Of a stretch of DNA of 64,000 nt, positions 16,629 to 25,354 are shown piece after piece (within the stretch, counting starts at the first letter, position 1; each line of letters opens with the position of its first letter). A program made the translations under genes and the position numbers. Source of the stretch: Streptococcus vestibularis (GTDB lineage Bacteria; Bacillota; Bacilli; Lactobacillales; Streptococcaceae); NCBI GenBank assembly GCA_010604095.1, contig JAABLG010000011.1, forward strand, positions 20,003 to 84,002, in the 5' to 3' direction. The notes under the pieces are model-generated. The model was not told the origin of the DNA, made no database searches, and saw only the letters and a program-made list of their open reading frames with translations.

Positions 16629-16673
16629 CTCATACAGTCTTCAAGAAAACAAAAACTCTCATTTCCCATTGAA

Positions 16674-16704
16674 AAATGCAAGCCCAAAAGGGCTTGCATT
16701 TTGC
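16674..16704. terminator. Bidirectional terminator, bacteriocin cassette / tadA
   Basis: Ten-bp perfect stem ATGCAAGCCC, AAAA loop, GGGCTTGCAT with T-rich sequence on one side and A-rich on the other, between convergent genes. Confidence 0.9.
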
Positions 16705-16706
16705 GC

Positions 16707-17225
16707 TTACATCTCTTGTATTGCTTCTAATTTTTCCAGACGTTTAGCTTCTTTCTTTCGTTCACGACTTTGACGGAAAAAGTTTTGCATGATTTCAGCA
16801 CATTCTTTCTCCATAACACCAGTCTCAAGATCAACACGATGATTGAGACGCTCATCTCTTAGAATATCGTAAAGGCTCCCCGCTCCACCAAATTTTTGAT
16901 TACTCGCTCCATAGATAACTTTAGGAATACGAGCCAGACCAATGGCGCCACTGCACATTACGCAAGGTTCAATAGTGACGAAAAGAGTGCAATCAAGCAA
17001 ACGCCAATTACCAATGGTCCTATTTGCCTCCTGAATAGCCATGACCTCAGCATGCATGATTGCTTGGTTAAGTTCCTCACGCGCATTGTGTCCACGACCA
17101 ACAATTGCTCCATCCTTAACGATAACACAGCCAATTGGGATTTCTGCCTTATCTAAAGATTTTTGAGCCTCCTTAAGAGCCTCAGACATGAAAAAGTCTT
17201 TCTCCTCTTGAGTAAAGTCAATCAT
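16707..17225 (-). CDS. tadA: tRNA-specific adenosine deaminase
   Basis: 172 residues. It deaminates A34 to inosine in the anticodon of tRNA-Arg(ACG). The zinc/catalytic motifs HAEVMAIQEA (catalytic Glu) and PCVMCSGAI are intact, followed by FGGAGSLYDILRDERLNHRV. The start MIDFTQEE follows CAGGAGTAACATTT; the ten-codon longer form from 17255 has no ribosome binding site. The long intergenic region upstream holds two probable RNA genes on the same strand. Confidence 0.94.
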   Translation of the reverse strand: MIDFTQEEKDFFMSEALKEAQKSLDKAEIPIGCVIVKDGAIVGRGHNAREELNQAIMHAEVMAIQEANRTIGNWRLLDCTLFVTIEPCVMCSGAIGLARIPKVIYGASNQKFGGAGSLYDILRDERLNHRVDLETGVMEKECAEIMQNFFRQSRERKKEAKRLEKLEAIQEM

Positions 17226-17303
17226 AAATGTTACTCCTGTTCCAAGATTTTTCATATATCACCACAGAGTCAAAATGTCAGTGTGATGGTCTTCCATGAT
17301 TTT

Positions 17304-17366
17304 AAAAAAGGAGGCTTCTAGACAACCGACCCTTTTTAAGGTTTTGGCTTACCCCCTCGCTTAACT
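17304..17366 (-). ncRNA. Putative small RNA upstream of tadA
   Basis: About 63 nt between an extended -10 (TATGTTATAAT; hexamer 17373-17378) and a T run (17304-17309). GGGGG (17352-17356) can pair with CCTCC (17310-17314) directly before the Ts; an AACC/GGTT pair can form inside. The unpaired form exposes CCTCC, complementary to Shine-Dalgarno sequences, as in streptococcal csRNAs, but no CiaR box was seen. It could instead be a tadA leader attenuator. Confidence 0.4.
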
Positions 17367-17421
17367 CTTTTTATTATAACATAAGAAAAGCTTGAGCAAG
17401 GTTAGCCTTACCAAAGTAGAC

Positions 17422-17575
17422 AAAAAAAGCTAAGACGAATCCGCTTAGCTTCAAACACATTAGTTTGGTGAATCTTAGGAGTCACACCAATGTGTTTCTC
17501 CAAGTCTAACGAAAAGTCAATGACCGCTTAACATCCTAGTTAATATGTCAGTCGGAATGTCAACCAATTGTCTGT
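17422..17575 (-). ncRNA. Putative structured RNA, function unknown
   Basis: About 154 nt from a promoter (TTGTTA, 16 bp, TATAAT at 17582-17587) to a strong terminator (AAGCTAAG/CTTAGCTT plus seven Ts). In order on the minus strand: TTAAC/GTTAA hairpin with outer TGAC/GTCA pairs; a hairpin CTTGGAG...CTCCTAAG enclosing ACAC/GTGT; and an alternative long-range pairing AACACATT/AATGTGTT that excludes the latter. Mutually exclusive folds resemble a riboswitch or regulatory RNA. I match it to no known family; T-box and tmRNA signatures are absent. Confidence 0.5.
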
Positions 17576-17587
17576 GAAATCATTATA

Positions 17588-18055
17588 TCAACCTATAGAC
17601 ACATAACAAAAACGCAACTGTATCAAACAATTGCAAGGACAGTGTTCTAGTTAAGGTGTTCCACACTTTCCTTCCAAACAAATAATGTCTACTACAAAAG
17701 TAAAAGGTAACTTTCATAGCTTTTTCCTTACCCACCTATAGTTTATCATGAAACCTCTATCATTTAATTTAAAAATTGGTAATAAAACAATGATACAAAT
17801 GAGGAGTAACTGTTAATTGTACACTTCGTTTTGAATAATTTTATAAATGCTGGAACCCTTGTTATCATTGCACTTGTCAACGATTTTAATTATTTTTTCC
17901 ACTCTAACAAGGTCATTAATCACCTATAATTCTAAGTCTTATCTAATTTTACTGTTAATTAAGTCTTACAAGTGTTTAATATTTAATCCAATAATACTCT
18001 AACTTTGGCAAGAAAGAATATTTATTTTTTAGAAGCGACCAAGTAAACTGACAAA
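17588..18055. other. AT-rich intergenic region, no gene assigned
   Basis: Between the structured RNA and ssbB. Short frames exist on the plus strand but none has a ribosome binding site or recognisable family. It may hold gene remnants; nothing firm is supported. Confidence 0.5.
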
Positions 18056-18448
18056 CTAGAAGGGAAGTTCTTCTTCCAAAACAAGGTCAGCCAAGTCATT
18101 TTCAGGCTGATTTTCTCTGACAGCACGTTGGGCACGACTCTCAAGAAGTTGGAAAGAGGAGCAAAGCACTTCCGTAACATAATGAGTTTGACCATCCTTA
18201 TCGTACTTACGGGTACGAAGCTCACCATCAAGAGAAATTAAACTCCCCTTGCTAGCATAAGAGGCTAAGGTCTCAGCCAAACGCCCCCAGACAACCACTG
18301 TAATAAAGTCAGCCTCACGCTCTCCATTTTGCGCCTTATAGCGCCGATTAACCGCAACTGTGACACGTGTAAAAGACCTATCACTAGCAGTCTTAACCAT
18401 CTCAGGTGTCGCTGTCAAACGTCCAATCAAAATAACTTTGTTATACAT
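18056..18448 (-). CDS. ssbB: Competence-type single-stranded DNA-binding protein
   Basis: 130 residues, shorter than housekeeping SSB (about 160-170). One OB-fold (YNKVILIGRLTATPEM, AVNRRYKAQNGEREADFI, WGRLAETLASYASKGSLI) and a short tail ending DLADLVLEEELPF, the acidic partner-binding tip. This is the pneumococcal SsbB pattern: the protein coats and stores incoming transforming DNA. The perfect cin-box 20 bp upstream of the start confirms competence control. Single gene. Confidence 0.93.
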   Translation of the reverse strand: MYNKVILIGRLTATPEMVKTASDRSFTRVTVAVNRRYKAQNGEREADFITVVVWGRLAETLASYASKGSLISLDGELRTRKYDKDGQTHYVTEVLCSSFQLLESRAQRAVRENQPENDLADLVLEEELPF

Positions 18449-18467
18449 TTTTTTACCTCCACCTATC

Positions 18468-18475
18468 TATTCGTA
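18468..18475 (-). promoter_or_regulatory. SigX (ComX) cin-box of ssbB
   Basis: TACGAATA on the minus strand, an exact match to the streptococcal competence -10 element, preceded by a T-rich block (TTTTTTACTT) at the expected distance. Confidence 0.92.
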
Positions 18476-18537
18476 AGAGGAAGTAAAAAATAACTGATTA
18501 GAAAAAAAGAAGCATAAATCATTGCTCCTTTTACTAT

Positions 18538-19161
18538 TTACCCTTTCCAGTGTTTGGCTGGATCAAAAGCCTCACCGACTACTGCTGAATCATCAAGTTC
18601 AATAATACCACGTTTTTGTGGAGCATTTGGAAGTGCCAACTCACGTGGGGCACACATCATACCATAACTATCTTCACCACGAAGTTTACCAGGGAAGATA
18701 AGGGCACCGCTAGGCATCATAGCACCTGGAAGAGCTACGATTGTTTTAAGACCGAGAGCTGCGTTTGGTGCTCCTGCAACGATTTGGACCTTCTTATCAC
18801 CGATATTCACTTGGCAGATGTTAAGGTGATCACTATCTGGATGTGGAACCATTTCATCAATTTGCCCAACCACAAAGACGGGACCTTGTGTGTTTTCCAA
18901 TCGTTCTTCAAAACCTTCTTTAGCCAATTCCTCATTCAAGACAGCTACATCTTGGTCTGACAAGAAAACTTGACCATTTCCATTGATATCAATGAGGCTT
19001 GATGCTTCAAAAATGTTCCAAGCAAGAGTCTTGCCTGTTTCATCAGCTGTGACACGCGCCACTTTACCTTTACGTTCTACGCTACGTTTAATGTCCTTAG
19101 TATCTTCCAAGATAACCAACAAAACGTCGCCAACTTGTTCTTTATTGTATGCAAAAATCAT
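18538..19161 (-). CDS. ytpR: YtpR family tRNA-binding domain protein
   Basis: 207 residues. The C-terminal half is the EMAP-II/PheT-type tRNA-binding OB domain (VGQIDEMVPHPDSDHLNIC, VQIVAGAPNA, GEDSYGMMCAPRELALP); the N-terminal half resembles DUF4479. It is not fused to a synthetase; its role is unresolved. It starts 9 bp after the thioredoxin gene, forming a DUF4651 - thioredoxin - ytpR unit seen in other streptococci. Confidence 0.9.
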   Translation of the reverse strand: MIFAYNKEQVGDVLLVILEDTKDIKRSVERKGKVARVTADETGKTLAWNIFEASSLIDINGNGQVFLSDQDVAVLNEELAKEGFEERLENTQGPVFVVGQIDEMVPHPDSDHLNICQVNIGDKKVQIVAGAPNAALGLKTIVALPGAMMPSGALIFPGKLRGEDSYGMMCAPRELALPNAPQKRGIIELDDSAVVGEAFDPAKHWKG

Positions 19162-19170
19162 GGGTTCTCC

Positions 19171-19485
19171 TTATACTGTTGCCAAAAAGGCATTGATTTC
19201 TTCTTTGGTTTTACGAGCTTTATTGACCAGACGCCCCAATTCCTGACCTTTCTGAGTCACGACAAAACTTGGAATACCAAAAATATTCCAAGTTTGCGCC
19301 AAAGCCATATAATCATCACGGTTAACACGCACAAAGGTCATATCTGGATGGGCAGCCTCAATATCAGACATAACGGGATAGATAAACTGGCAGTCTGGAC
19401 ACCAATCAGCAGTGAAAAAGAAGACCACTTTTTGGTCACTGTCAACATAACCTGCAAGTTCTTCGAGATTCTTCGGAATAATCAT
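19171..19485 (-). CDS. Thioredoxin-like protein
   Basis: 104 residues with active site WCPDC in FFTADWCPDCQFIYP and the cis-Pro region FGIPSFVV. A cytoplasmic dithiol oxidoreductase; the partner is unknown. It overlaps the upstream DUF4651 gene by 4 bp (ATGA), so translation is coupled. Confidence 0.9.
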   Translation of the reverse strand: MIIPKNLEELAGYVDSDQKVVFFFTADWCPDCQFIYPVMSDIEAAHPDMTFVRVNRDDYMALAQTWNIFGIPSFVVTQKGQELGRLVNKARKTKEEINAFLATV

Positions 19486-19766
19486 GCCTGCTCCTCCTCA
19501 TAAGTCAAGACATCATCAGCATAGGCAAAACGATAAGTCCGCCCATCTTCTAATACGATACCTCCCGTAAGCCCTGGATTTTCCTTATCAGTAGGATTCG
19601 TATAGAGAACGGCAATAGTCCCTAAATATGATAGTTCTTGTCTAATATTTTGAATTAATACGGTATTCTTTGCTTCTACATGTGAGCGTCTCTGCTTTTC
19701 TGCCATTGCCAAGAGACTTAAAGCTCCTAGCCCACCAGCAAACAAAGCTAATGTTTTACGTTTCAT
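19482..19766 (-). CDS. DUF4651 family membrane-anchored protein
   Basis: 94 residues from MKRKTLALFAGG. One N-terminal membrane segment, then a small soluble domain ending VLEDGRTYRFAYADDVLTYEEE. Function unknown. A longer start three codons upstream (19775) overlaps a TAAAAT -10 element (19774-19779, extended by TATGG). Transcription would begin at about 19767, one base before the ATG, so the mRNA is probably leaderless. Heads the thioredoxin-ytpR operon. Confidence 0.78.
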   Translation of the reverse strand: MKRKTLALFAGGLGALSLLAMAEKQRRSHVEAKNTVLIQNIRQELSYLGTIAVLYTNPTDKENPGLTGGIVLEDGRTYRFAYADDVLTYEEEQA

Positions 19767-19865
19767 ATGAAACATTTTACCATATTTTTAGAGGAATGGG
19801 GAGAGGCTACCTATCTCTTGAGAATCGTGCTAAAATAGTAGCATGTACTACTCAAGGAGGATTTT

Positions 19866-20933
19866 ATGACTACTCTATTTGACAAAATTAAGGAAGTCAC
19901 CGAGCTTGGTGCTACTTCAGGATTTGAGGCTCCTGTACGCAACTACCTTCGCAAAACTATCACGCCACTCGTAGATGAGGTGCAAACAGATGGCCTCGGC
20001 GGTATTTTCGGTATTAAGCACAGTCAGGCAGAAAATGCCCCTAAGGTGCTTGTGGCTGCTCACATGGACGAAGTCGGCTTTATGATTAAGGAAATCAAGG
20101 CAGACGGGACTTTCCGTGTCGTCGAACTTGGTGGCTGGAACCCACTGGTTGTCAGCTCTCAACGCTTTACCCTACACACACGTGACGGTCATGTCTATCC
20201 TGTCATCTCAGGTTCAGTACCACCTCATTTCTTACGTGCTAGCGGTGGCGCTGCAAGTCTTCCTAGTGTCTCTGATATCGTCTTTGATGCTGGTTTTGCC
20301 AACCAAGAAGAGGCTAATGCCTACGGTGTTTTCCCGGGTGATGTCATCATTCCTCAATCAGAAACTATTCTCACAGCCAATCAAAAAAACGTGATTTCTA
20401 AAGCCTGGGATAACCGTTATGGTGTCCTCATGATTCGTGAACTCTTGGAAAATGTCAAAAACCAAGAACTCAACAATACTCTAATCGCTGGGGCTAACGT
20501 TCAAGAAGAAGTCGGTTTACGTGGTGCCCATGTTTCAACCACAAAATTTAATCCTGAGCTCTTCTTTGCGGTAGACTGCTCTCCTGCAGGTGATATCTAT
20601 GGTAATCAAGGTAAGGTAGGCGACGGCACCCTTATTCGTTTCTTCGACCCAGGACATATCATGCTGCCAAATATGAAGGATTTCCTTTTGACTACTGCTG
20701 AAGAAGCTGGTATCAAATACCAATACTACTGCGCTGCAGGCGGTACTGATGCTGGTGCCGCTCACTTGCAGAATGCTGGTATTCCATCAACAACCATCGG
20801 CGTTTGTGCCCGTTACATCCACTCACACCAAACCCTTTATGCTTTGGATGACTTCCTAGAAGCACAAGCCTTTTTACAAGCCATTGTTAAGAAGTTGGAT
20901 CGTTCAACAGTGGATTTGATTAAGAACTACTAA
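19866..20933 (+). CDS. pepA: Glutamyl aminopeptidase (M42 family)
   Basis: 355 residues. Cytosolic metallo-aminopeptidase releasing N-terminal Glu/Asp, part of casein peptide use in lactic streptococci. Metal and catalytic motifs: AAHMDEVGF (His/Asp), AWDNRYG, QEEVGLRGA (catalytic Glu pair) and the terminal YIHSHQ. AAGGAGGATTTT precedes the ATG. proC follows 15 bp later. Confidence 0.95.
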   Translation: MTTLFDKIKEVTELGATSGFEAPVRNYLRKTITPLVDEVQTDGLGGIFGIKHSQAENAPKVLVAAHMDEVGFMIKEIKADGTFRVVELGGWNPLVVSSQRFTLHTRDGHVYPVISGSVPPHFLRASGGAASLPSVSDIVFDAGFANQEEANAYGVFPGDVIIPQSETILTANQKNVISKAWDNRYGVLMIRELLENVKNQELNNTLIAGANVQEEVGLRGAHVSTTKFNPELFFAVDCSPAGDIYGNQGKVGDGTLIRFFDPGHIMLPNMKDFLLTTAEEAGIKYQYYCAAGGTDAGAAHLQNAGIPSTTIGVCARYIHSHQTLYALDDFLEAQAFLQAIVKKLDRSTVDLIKNY

Positions 20934-20948
20934 GACAAGGAGTAACCC

Positions 20949-21719
20949 ATGATTATTGGTTTTATCGGCGTTGGAAAGATGGCAACAGCCATTATCAACG
21001 GCCTAAACACAAGCTCACATCGTATTATTATTTCAGGGTCTTCCTTGGCTCGTTCACGCCAAATTGCAGAGGAATTAGAGGTTGAAGCAGCTGCTTCCCA
21101 TCAGGAATTGTTGGATAAGGCTGATTTGGTCATCCTAGGTATCAAACCCCAAATGTTTGATAAGGTACTAGCTGACCTCACTTTCCATCAACCTATCATG
21201 AGCATGGCTGCTGGAGTAACCTTGGAACGCCTCGCTTCACTCACTAGTCCGGATCTACCTCTTATTCGTATCATGCCTAACCTTAATGCTCAGATTCTTA
21301 AGAGCACTACTGGTCTTTGCACCAACGATAAGGTATCCGAGGACCTTTTGGCAGTTGCCAAGGAAATCACAGACAGTTTTGGAAACACTGTCGAATTGGC
21401 TGAAAAGGACTTTGATACCTTTACTGCCCTAGCTGGTTCAAGCCCGGCCTATATTGCCCTTTTTATCGAGGCACTAGCCAAGGCTGGCGTCAAAAATGGC
21501 CTAAGTAAGCAGGTCGCTCTGACCATTGCCACACAGACAGTTCTAGCTACTGCTGAAAATCTCAGTCTTGGTAGCGACAGCCCACATGATCTTATTGACA
21601 AGGTCTGTAGCCCTGGTGGGACCACTATCGCCGGCCTCATGGACCTTGAGCGTACAGGCCTCACCCATAGTGTGGTTTCAAGTATTGATACAACCATTGC
21701 TAAAGCTAAAAAACTATAA
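20949..21719 (+). CDS. proC: Pyrroline-5-carboxylate reductase
   Basis: 256 residues. It reduces 1-pyrroline-5-carboxylate to proline with NAD(P)H. N-terminal IGFIGVGKMATAI is the Rossmann motif; the C-terminal signature DKVCSPGGTTIAGLMDLE is intact. AAGGAGTAACCC precedes the start. It is co-transcribed with pepA and closed by a strong terminator. Confidence 0.95.
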   Translation: MIIGFIGVGKMATAIINGLNTSSHRIIISGSSLARSRQIAEELEVEAAASHQELLDKADLVILGIKPQMFDKVLADLTFHQPIMSMAAGVTLERLASLTSPDLPLIRIMPNLNAQILKSTTGLCTNDKVSEDLLAVAKEITDSFGNTVELAEKDFDTFTALAGSSPAYIALFIEALAKAGVKNGLSKQVALTIATQTVLATAENLSLGSDSPHDLIDKVCSPGGTTIAGLMDLERTGLTHSVVSSIDTTIAKAKKL

Positions 21720-21722
21720 GAA

Positions 21723-21750
21723 AAAAGCTCGGAAAATTCCGAGCTTTATT
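21723..21750. terminator. Bidirectional terminator, proC / CPBP gene
   Basis: Stem AAAGCTCGGAA/TTCCGAGCTTT flanked by A and T runs; it reaches into the last codon of the opposing gene. Confidence 0.85.
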
Positions 21751-22408
21751 TGATATATGGCGCTAACAATTGTAGGAGTAACATCATTGAAACCGCAATA
21801 CTATTGTTAATCATATGAGCCATGATACTATATTCTAGCTTCTTAGATACACGATAAACAGTTGCAAGGACAAGGCCCATACCTCCATATATAATCCAGA
21901 CACCCATACTATTAGGCGTATGAACAAGGCCAAAGAGTAAACCACTTAGAATCAAACCAACAATAGAATCTGGATTAAAGACCCGTCCCATAAGAAGCCC
22001 TCTAAAAACCAACTCTTCCACAATCGGTGCCATAATCACTGTAATTGTTATAAGAACAAAGGGATTCATATGGGCATTTTCTATGGCTGCCTGATTGGTG
22101 CTGTTACTAACACCTTCCCACATCATGACCATTGCACCAAGCCCAGTGACAATGTAAATACCTAGGTAGGTCAGGCCAATCATTCCCCATGCCTTCATGG
22201 AAGACAGCGCCCTAAAGCCCTCAAGAAGACCCATACGTTTGCCCAAGAAAAGAGCTCCTGCACTAATGAGTAGCATAACCAAAATTAGGAGACTAACTGC
22301 CCTCACATCTTTAACACGAACAAATATGGTTGGAGTCTGTTCAATACACAAAATTAGGAAAGCCAGTAAGAAATAAAGAAAGCGTTTTAAAATGGACACT
22401 TTGTTCAT
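21746..22408 (-). CDS. CPBP family intramembrane metalloprotease
   Basis: 220 residues, about seven membrane segments. The abortive-infection/CAAX-protease motifs are present: EELVFRGLLMG (Glu pair and Arg), FGLVH and HMINNS. In lactic bacteria such proteins are linked to bacteriocin maturation or self-immunity, but no peptide gene adjoins it here. It shares ancestry with the gene at 23038-23694 and is co-oriented with it. Confidence 0.88.
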   Translation of the reverse strand: MNKVSILKRFLYFLLAFLILCIEQTPTIFVRVKDVRAVSLLILVMLLISAGALFLGKRMGLLEGFRALSSMKAWGMIGLTYLGIYIVTGLGAMVMMWEGVSNSTNQAAIENAHMNPFVLITITVIMAPIVEELVFRGLLMGRVFNPDSIVGLILSGLLFGLVHTPNSMGVWIIYGGMGLVLATVYRVSKKLEYSIMAHMINNSIAVSMMLLLQLLAPYIK

Positions 22409-22520
22409 AAGAAGCTACCTCTTTTTATTGTTATTTTGTACCTTTATTATAATACAATTTAACTACTTTGACAAGAAACCGTGAAAATAAGAGATTCAAT
22501 CTTGAAAAGATGAAGGACTC

Positions 22521-22964
22521 TCATCCTATTTTAGATAGAATGAGACGAATAAGGGCAAATCCCAATACTAAGCCATAGAGCAAGATAGATAAGACTGTAA
22601 CATAGGGCAACTGAATATTGACAAAGGCATATAAGGCGATTAAAGCAAAGATAAGCAAAAACTCCAGAACCAGTGTTGCAACTGCTGTCACCTGCAAAAT
22701 CTGTTTATTTCGCTCATCATAGGTAGCAATGTACATCTGGTGAAGACGTTTCGAATGCCTAAGCGCTGCAAAATAATAAATCGACAGGGCGTAACTCCCA
22801 ATGGTAACCCCCACTACTAATCCTAGTGCAAAATCACTAAGACTGTTAGAGCGAACAATAAATAATCCCAAAATACCCAAAGAAAAGAAAGAACATGCTA
22901 CTCGGGCTATGTATCTTTTATACTCTGATTCTGTTTTTTTCTTTCCTAACGTTTTTAATAACAT
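22521..22964 (-). CDS. Four-segment membrane protein, unknown
   Basis: 147 residues with membrane segments at about 20-40, 45-67, 95-115 and 120-143 and a charged loop (RHSKRLHQMYIATYDERNKQ). No family recognised with confidence; similar proteins accompany small Xre regulators in Firmicutes. It lies between two CPBP protease genes downstream of the Xre gene, so it probably belongs to that regulon. Confidence 0.7.
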   Translation of the reverse strand: MLLKTLGKKKTESEYKRYIARVACSFFSLGILGLFIVRSNSLSDFALGLVVGVTIGSYALSIYYFAALRHSKRLHQMYIATYDERNKQILQVTAVATLVLEFLLIFALIALYAFVNIQLPYVTVLSILLYGLVLGFALIRLILSKIG

Positions 22965-23037
22965 ATCTTAACATTCCTTTCATTATCCTTTAAAAGAGCA
23001 ATATAAAATTTTTCAATGATAACTTTAAACATTCACC

Positions 23038-23694
23038 TTAAACAAAAAGGCTGAGTAGGACAGCTATACTGTTGTTTAAAATATGAACACCCATACTGTA
23101 CTCGATATGCTTAGTCTTATAGTAAGTTATGGCAAGACCAGCTGACATAATACCATAGACGACAATTGTTTGAGGCGTAAATGCTGAGTGACCTGCCATA
23201 AAGAGAAGACTGGAAATAACAAGACCTGTCTTAAAGTATTTTCCAAAGAGTACCTTAGCTAAGAGTCCCCTAAAAATGATTTCTTCCATAATAGGAATAA
23301 TAAAACCTGCAACTACTAGGTAAAGATAGAATGGTACGTGAATAAATATCTTATTTAAAGCAGCTTGATTTTCCATAGCTGCATTGTGTGTTAACTGACC
23401 TACAAAATACCCTAGAAGATCACCTAGGAAAAAGATGACGAGATTAAGAGAAGCAATCGAAACGAGACGTTTCCAATTAATCTCTTTAAGCGATAAGAGT
23501 TTAAATCTATAAGCAATCACGATAAAAATAGCCAAACTCCCTAATGCCCAAACACCGTAACCTATTTGCTCCACAAGTGAAAACTTACCATCCTGAGTAA
23601 GTAGTGGGAAAGCACCTAATAGTGTTAAATCTAAGATTAGTAGAGTGAGCGCTAAAACAATAACACCGATTTTCTTTATTACTTGTTTAAACAT
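23038..23694 (-). CDS. CPBP family intramembrane metalloprotease
   Basis: 218 residues, about seven membrane segments, with PIMEEIIFRGLL, LLFMAGHS and HILNNS carrying the expected Glu, Arg and His residues. A paralog of the protease at 21746-22408 (same motif order, similar C-terminus). It begins 11 bp after the Xre regulator gene, so the pair is one transcription unit. Confidence 0.88.
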   Translation of the reverse strand: MFKQVIKKIGVIVLALTLLILDLTLLGAFPLLTQDGKFSLVEQIGYGVWALGSLAIFIVIAYRFKLLSLKEINWKRLVSIASLNLVIFFLGDLLGYFVGQLTHNAAMENQAALNKIFIHVPFYLYLVVAGFIIPIMEEIIFRGLLAKVLFGKYFKTGLVISSLLFMAGHSAFTPQTIVVYGIMSAGLAITYYKTKHIEYSMGVHILNNSIAVLLSLFV

Positions 23695-23705
23695 ATTTTT
23701 ACTCC

Positions 23706-23903
23706 TTAATCTTCCTCAAAAAGAAAGACTTCTTCAATAGTCTTTCCAAAATACCTAGCAATTTTAAAAGCTAGTTCCAAGGACGCATTATAGCGACCTT
23801 TTTCGAGTGAAATGATGGTCTGCCTCGTGACTCCCATCTCATCTGCTAACTCTGCCTGACTAATCTTATTAGCCTTGCGAAGTTCCTGAATCTTTGTTTC
23901 CAT
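23706..23903 (-). CDS. Small Xre-family DNA-binding regulator
   Basis: 65 residues from METKIQELRKANKISQAELA. The protein is essentially one helix-turn-helix (QAELADEMGVTRQTIISLEK) with a short acidic tail. GAGG lies six bases before the start, favouring it over an ATG four codons upstream. It probably represses its own operon through the repeats around the promoter at 23979-24041. Confidence 0.88.
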   Translation of the reverse strand: METKIQELRKANKISQAELADEMGVTRQTIISLEKGRYNASLELAFKIARYFGKTIEEVFLFEED

Positions 23904-23978
23904 ATGATACCTCAACCTTATAGTTTATTCTCAAATAGTTAAACTCCCATCTCTTTGTTAAGTTAACTTCACATCTAT

Positions 23979-24041
23979 AGTATAGTTCACTTAACATATT
24001 TTGTAAAGTCTATTTTGCATTTTTTGTAAAGTTTTCTTTAC
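23979..24041 (-). promoter_or_regulatory. Promoter and operator repeats of Xre-CPBP operon
   Basis: Minus-strand TTTACA (24002-24007), 17 bp, TATACT (23979-23984). TTTTGTAAAGT occurs at 23999-24009, over the -35, and again at 24022-24032, 23 bp away. The second copy is part of a perfect inverted repeat GTAAAG-tttt-CTTTAC (24026-24041). AAGTTAACTT (23960-23969) is a further palindrome downstream of the -10. Confidence 0.65.
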
Positions 24042-24091
24042 TTATCGAATGACATATCCGGATATAGGCGAATAATTCTTTCCAAGTACTC

Positions 24092-24121
24092 AAAAAAGCT
24101 GGCCAATCACTCAGCCAACTT
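24092..24121 (-). terminator. Terminator of ackA
   Basis: Minus-strand stem AGTTGGC/GCCAGCT, then six T residues. Confidence 0.75.
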
Positions 24122-24148
24122 TTCTGGTCTTATCAATTTTTTGATAAC

Positions 24149-25342
24149 TTATTTAGATTTAAGGCGCTCAACATCACGCGCAATCACCAATTCTTCATCT
24201 GTTGGGATGACAAAAACTTTAACAGGTGACTCTGCTGTTGTAATATCGCCAACATGTCCAAAGACATTCTTTTCAGGATCCACTTCAATACCAAACCAAG
24301 TCAAACCATCTAAAATTGAAGAACGAACTTCTGCAGAATTTTCACCGATACCTGCCGTAAAGACAATGGCATCTGCTCCGTTCAATACGCCAAAGTATTG
24401 AGCAATGTATTTACGCAAACGATCTACATAAAGATTGTAGGCTAAAATACATTTTTCATCTCCTTCATTTTTACCAGCAATGATATCACGCATATCGCTT
24501 GATTTTTCAGAGATACCAAGGAGTCCTGATTCTTTATTAAAGACGTGACGAATACGTTCAGCATCGGCCATATCAGGCTCACGGTCAATGATGAATGGAA
24601 TAATCGCAGGGTCAAGATCCCCAGTACGTGTTCCCATCATAACCCCACCAAGTGGTGTCAATCCCATTGACGTGTCTACTGATTTACCACCGTCCACGGC
24701 AGTAATTGAAACACCATTTCCGACATGAGCTGTGATAATCTTAGTTTCTTCAATAGGTTTTCCTAGTAGCTTAGCTGCTTCTTGAGAAACATATTGGTGG
24801 CTTGTTCCGTGTGCTCCGTATTTACGAACTTGATAGTCTGTATAATAACGATTAGGCACTGGATAACGGTAAGCCACTTCTGGCATAGATGTATGGAAGG
24901 CTGTGTCAAAAACAGCAACACTGGTAATATCTGGGAGGAGCTCCTTAAAGGCACGAATCCCTGAGGCTGCACCAGGATTATGAAGTGGAGCCAAAGCAGA
25001 CAATTCCTCGATTTTCGCTAATGCTTCATCGTCTACCAAACTTGATTCTTTGAAATACTCACCACCAGCAACCACTCGATGACCTACACCTGTGATTTCA
25101 TCATAATTCTTGATGATATTAAAACGAATCAAATCATCAAGTACGATTTTTACAGCCTGAACATGATCGGTAATATCTAAAATCTGCGTTTCAGAATCAT
25201 TATCAAACTTAACTGTTGAAATAGAGTCTTTTAATCCGATACGCTCAATCAACCCTTTGGCAAGTACAACTTCAGATGGCATTTCATACAATTGCCATTT
25301 CAAACTTGAACTTCCTGCATTGATTGCGATTGTTTTTGTCAT
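24149..25342 (-). CDS. ackA: Acetate kinase
   Basis: 397 residues, the standard length. It makes ATP and acetate from acetyl phosphate. Motifs: [12 protein letters not shown] at the N-terminus, [15 protein letters not shown], the adenosine loop [14 protein letters not shown] and [13 protein letters not shown]. It follows the methyltransferase gene as in pneumococcus, but the 56-bp gap holds its own promoter. An imperfect cre-like sequence lies in that gap. Confidence 0.96.
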   Translation of the reverse strand: MTKTIAINAGSSSLKWQLYEMPSEVVLAKGLIERIGLKDSISTVKFDNDSETQILDITDHVQAVKIVLDDLIRFNIIKNYDEITGVGHRVVAGGEYFKESSLVDDEALAKIEELSALAPLHNPGAASGIRAFKELLPDITSVAVFDTAFHTSMPEVAYRYPVPNRYYTDYQVRKYGAHGTSHQYVSQEAAKLLGKPIEETKIITAHVGNGVSITAVDGGKSVDTSMGLTPLGGVMMGTRTGDLDPAIIPFIIDREPDMADAERIRHVFNKESGLLGISEKSSDMRDIIAGKNEGDEKCILAYNLYVDRLRKYIAQYFGVLNGADAIVFTAGIGENSAEVRSSILDGLTWFGIEVDPEKNVFGHVGDITTAESPVKVFVIPTDEELVIARDVERLKSK

Positions 25343-25354
25343 AAGTCACCTCTT

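Noticed and set aside
17304..17378. Assignment of the short RNA as a CiaR-controlled csRNA
   Set aside because: No TTTAAG-N5-TTTAAG CiaR box near the promoter, so kept only as a putative small RNA.
17747..17960. Short plus-strand peptides resembling pheromones
   Set aside because: No ribosome binding site, and no SHP- or XIP-like terminal motif; no Rgg gene adjacent.
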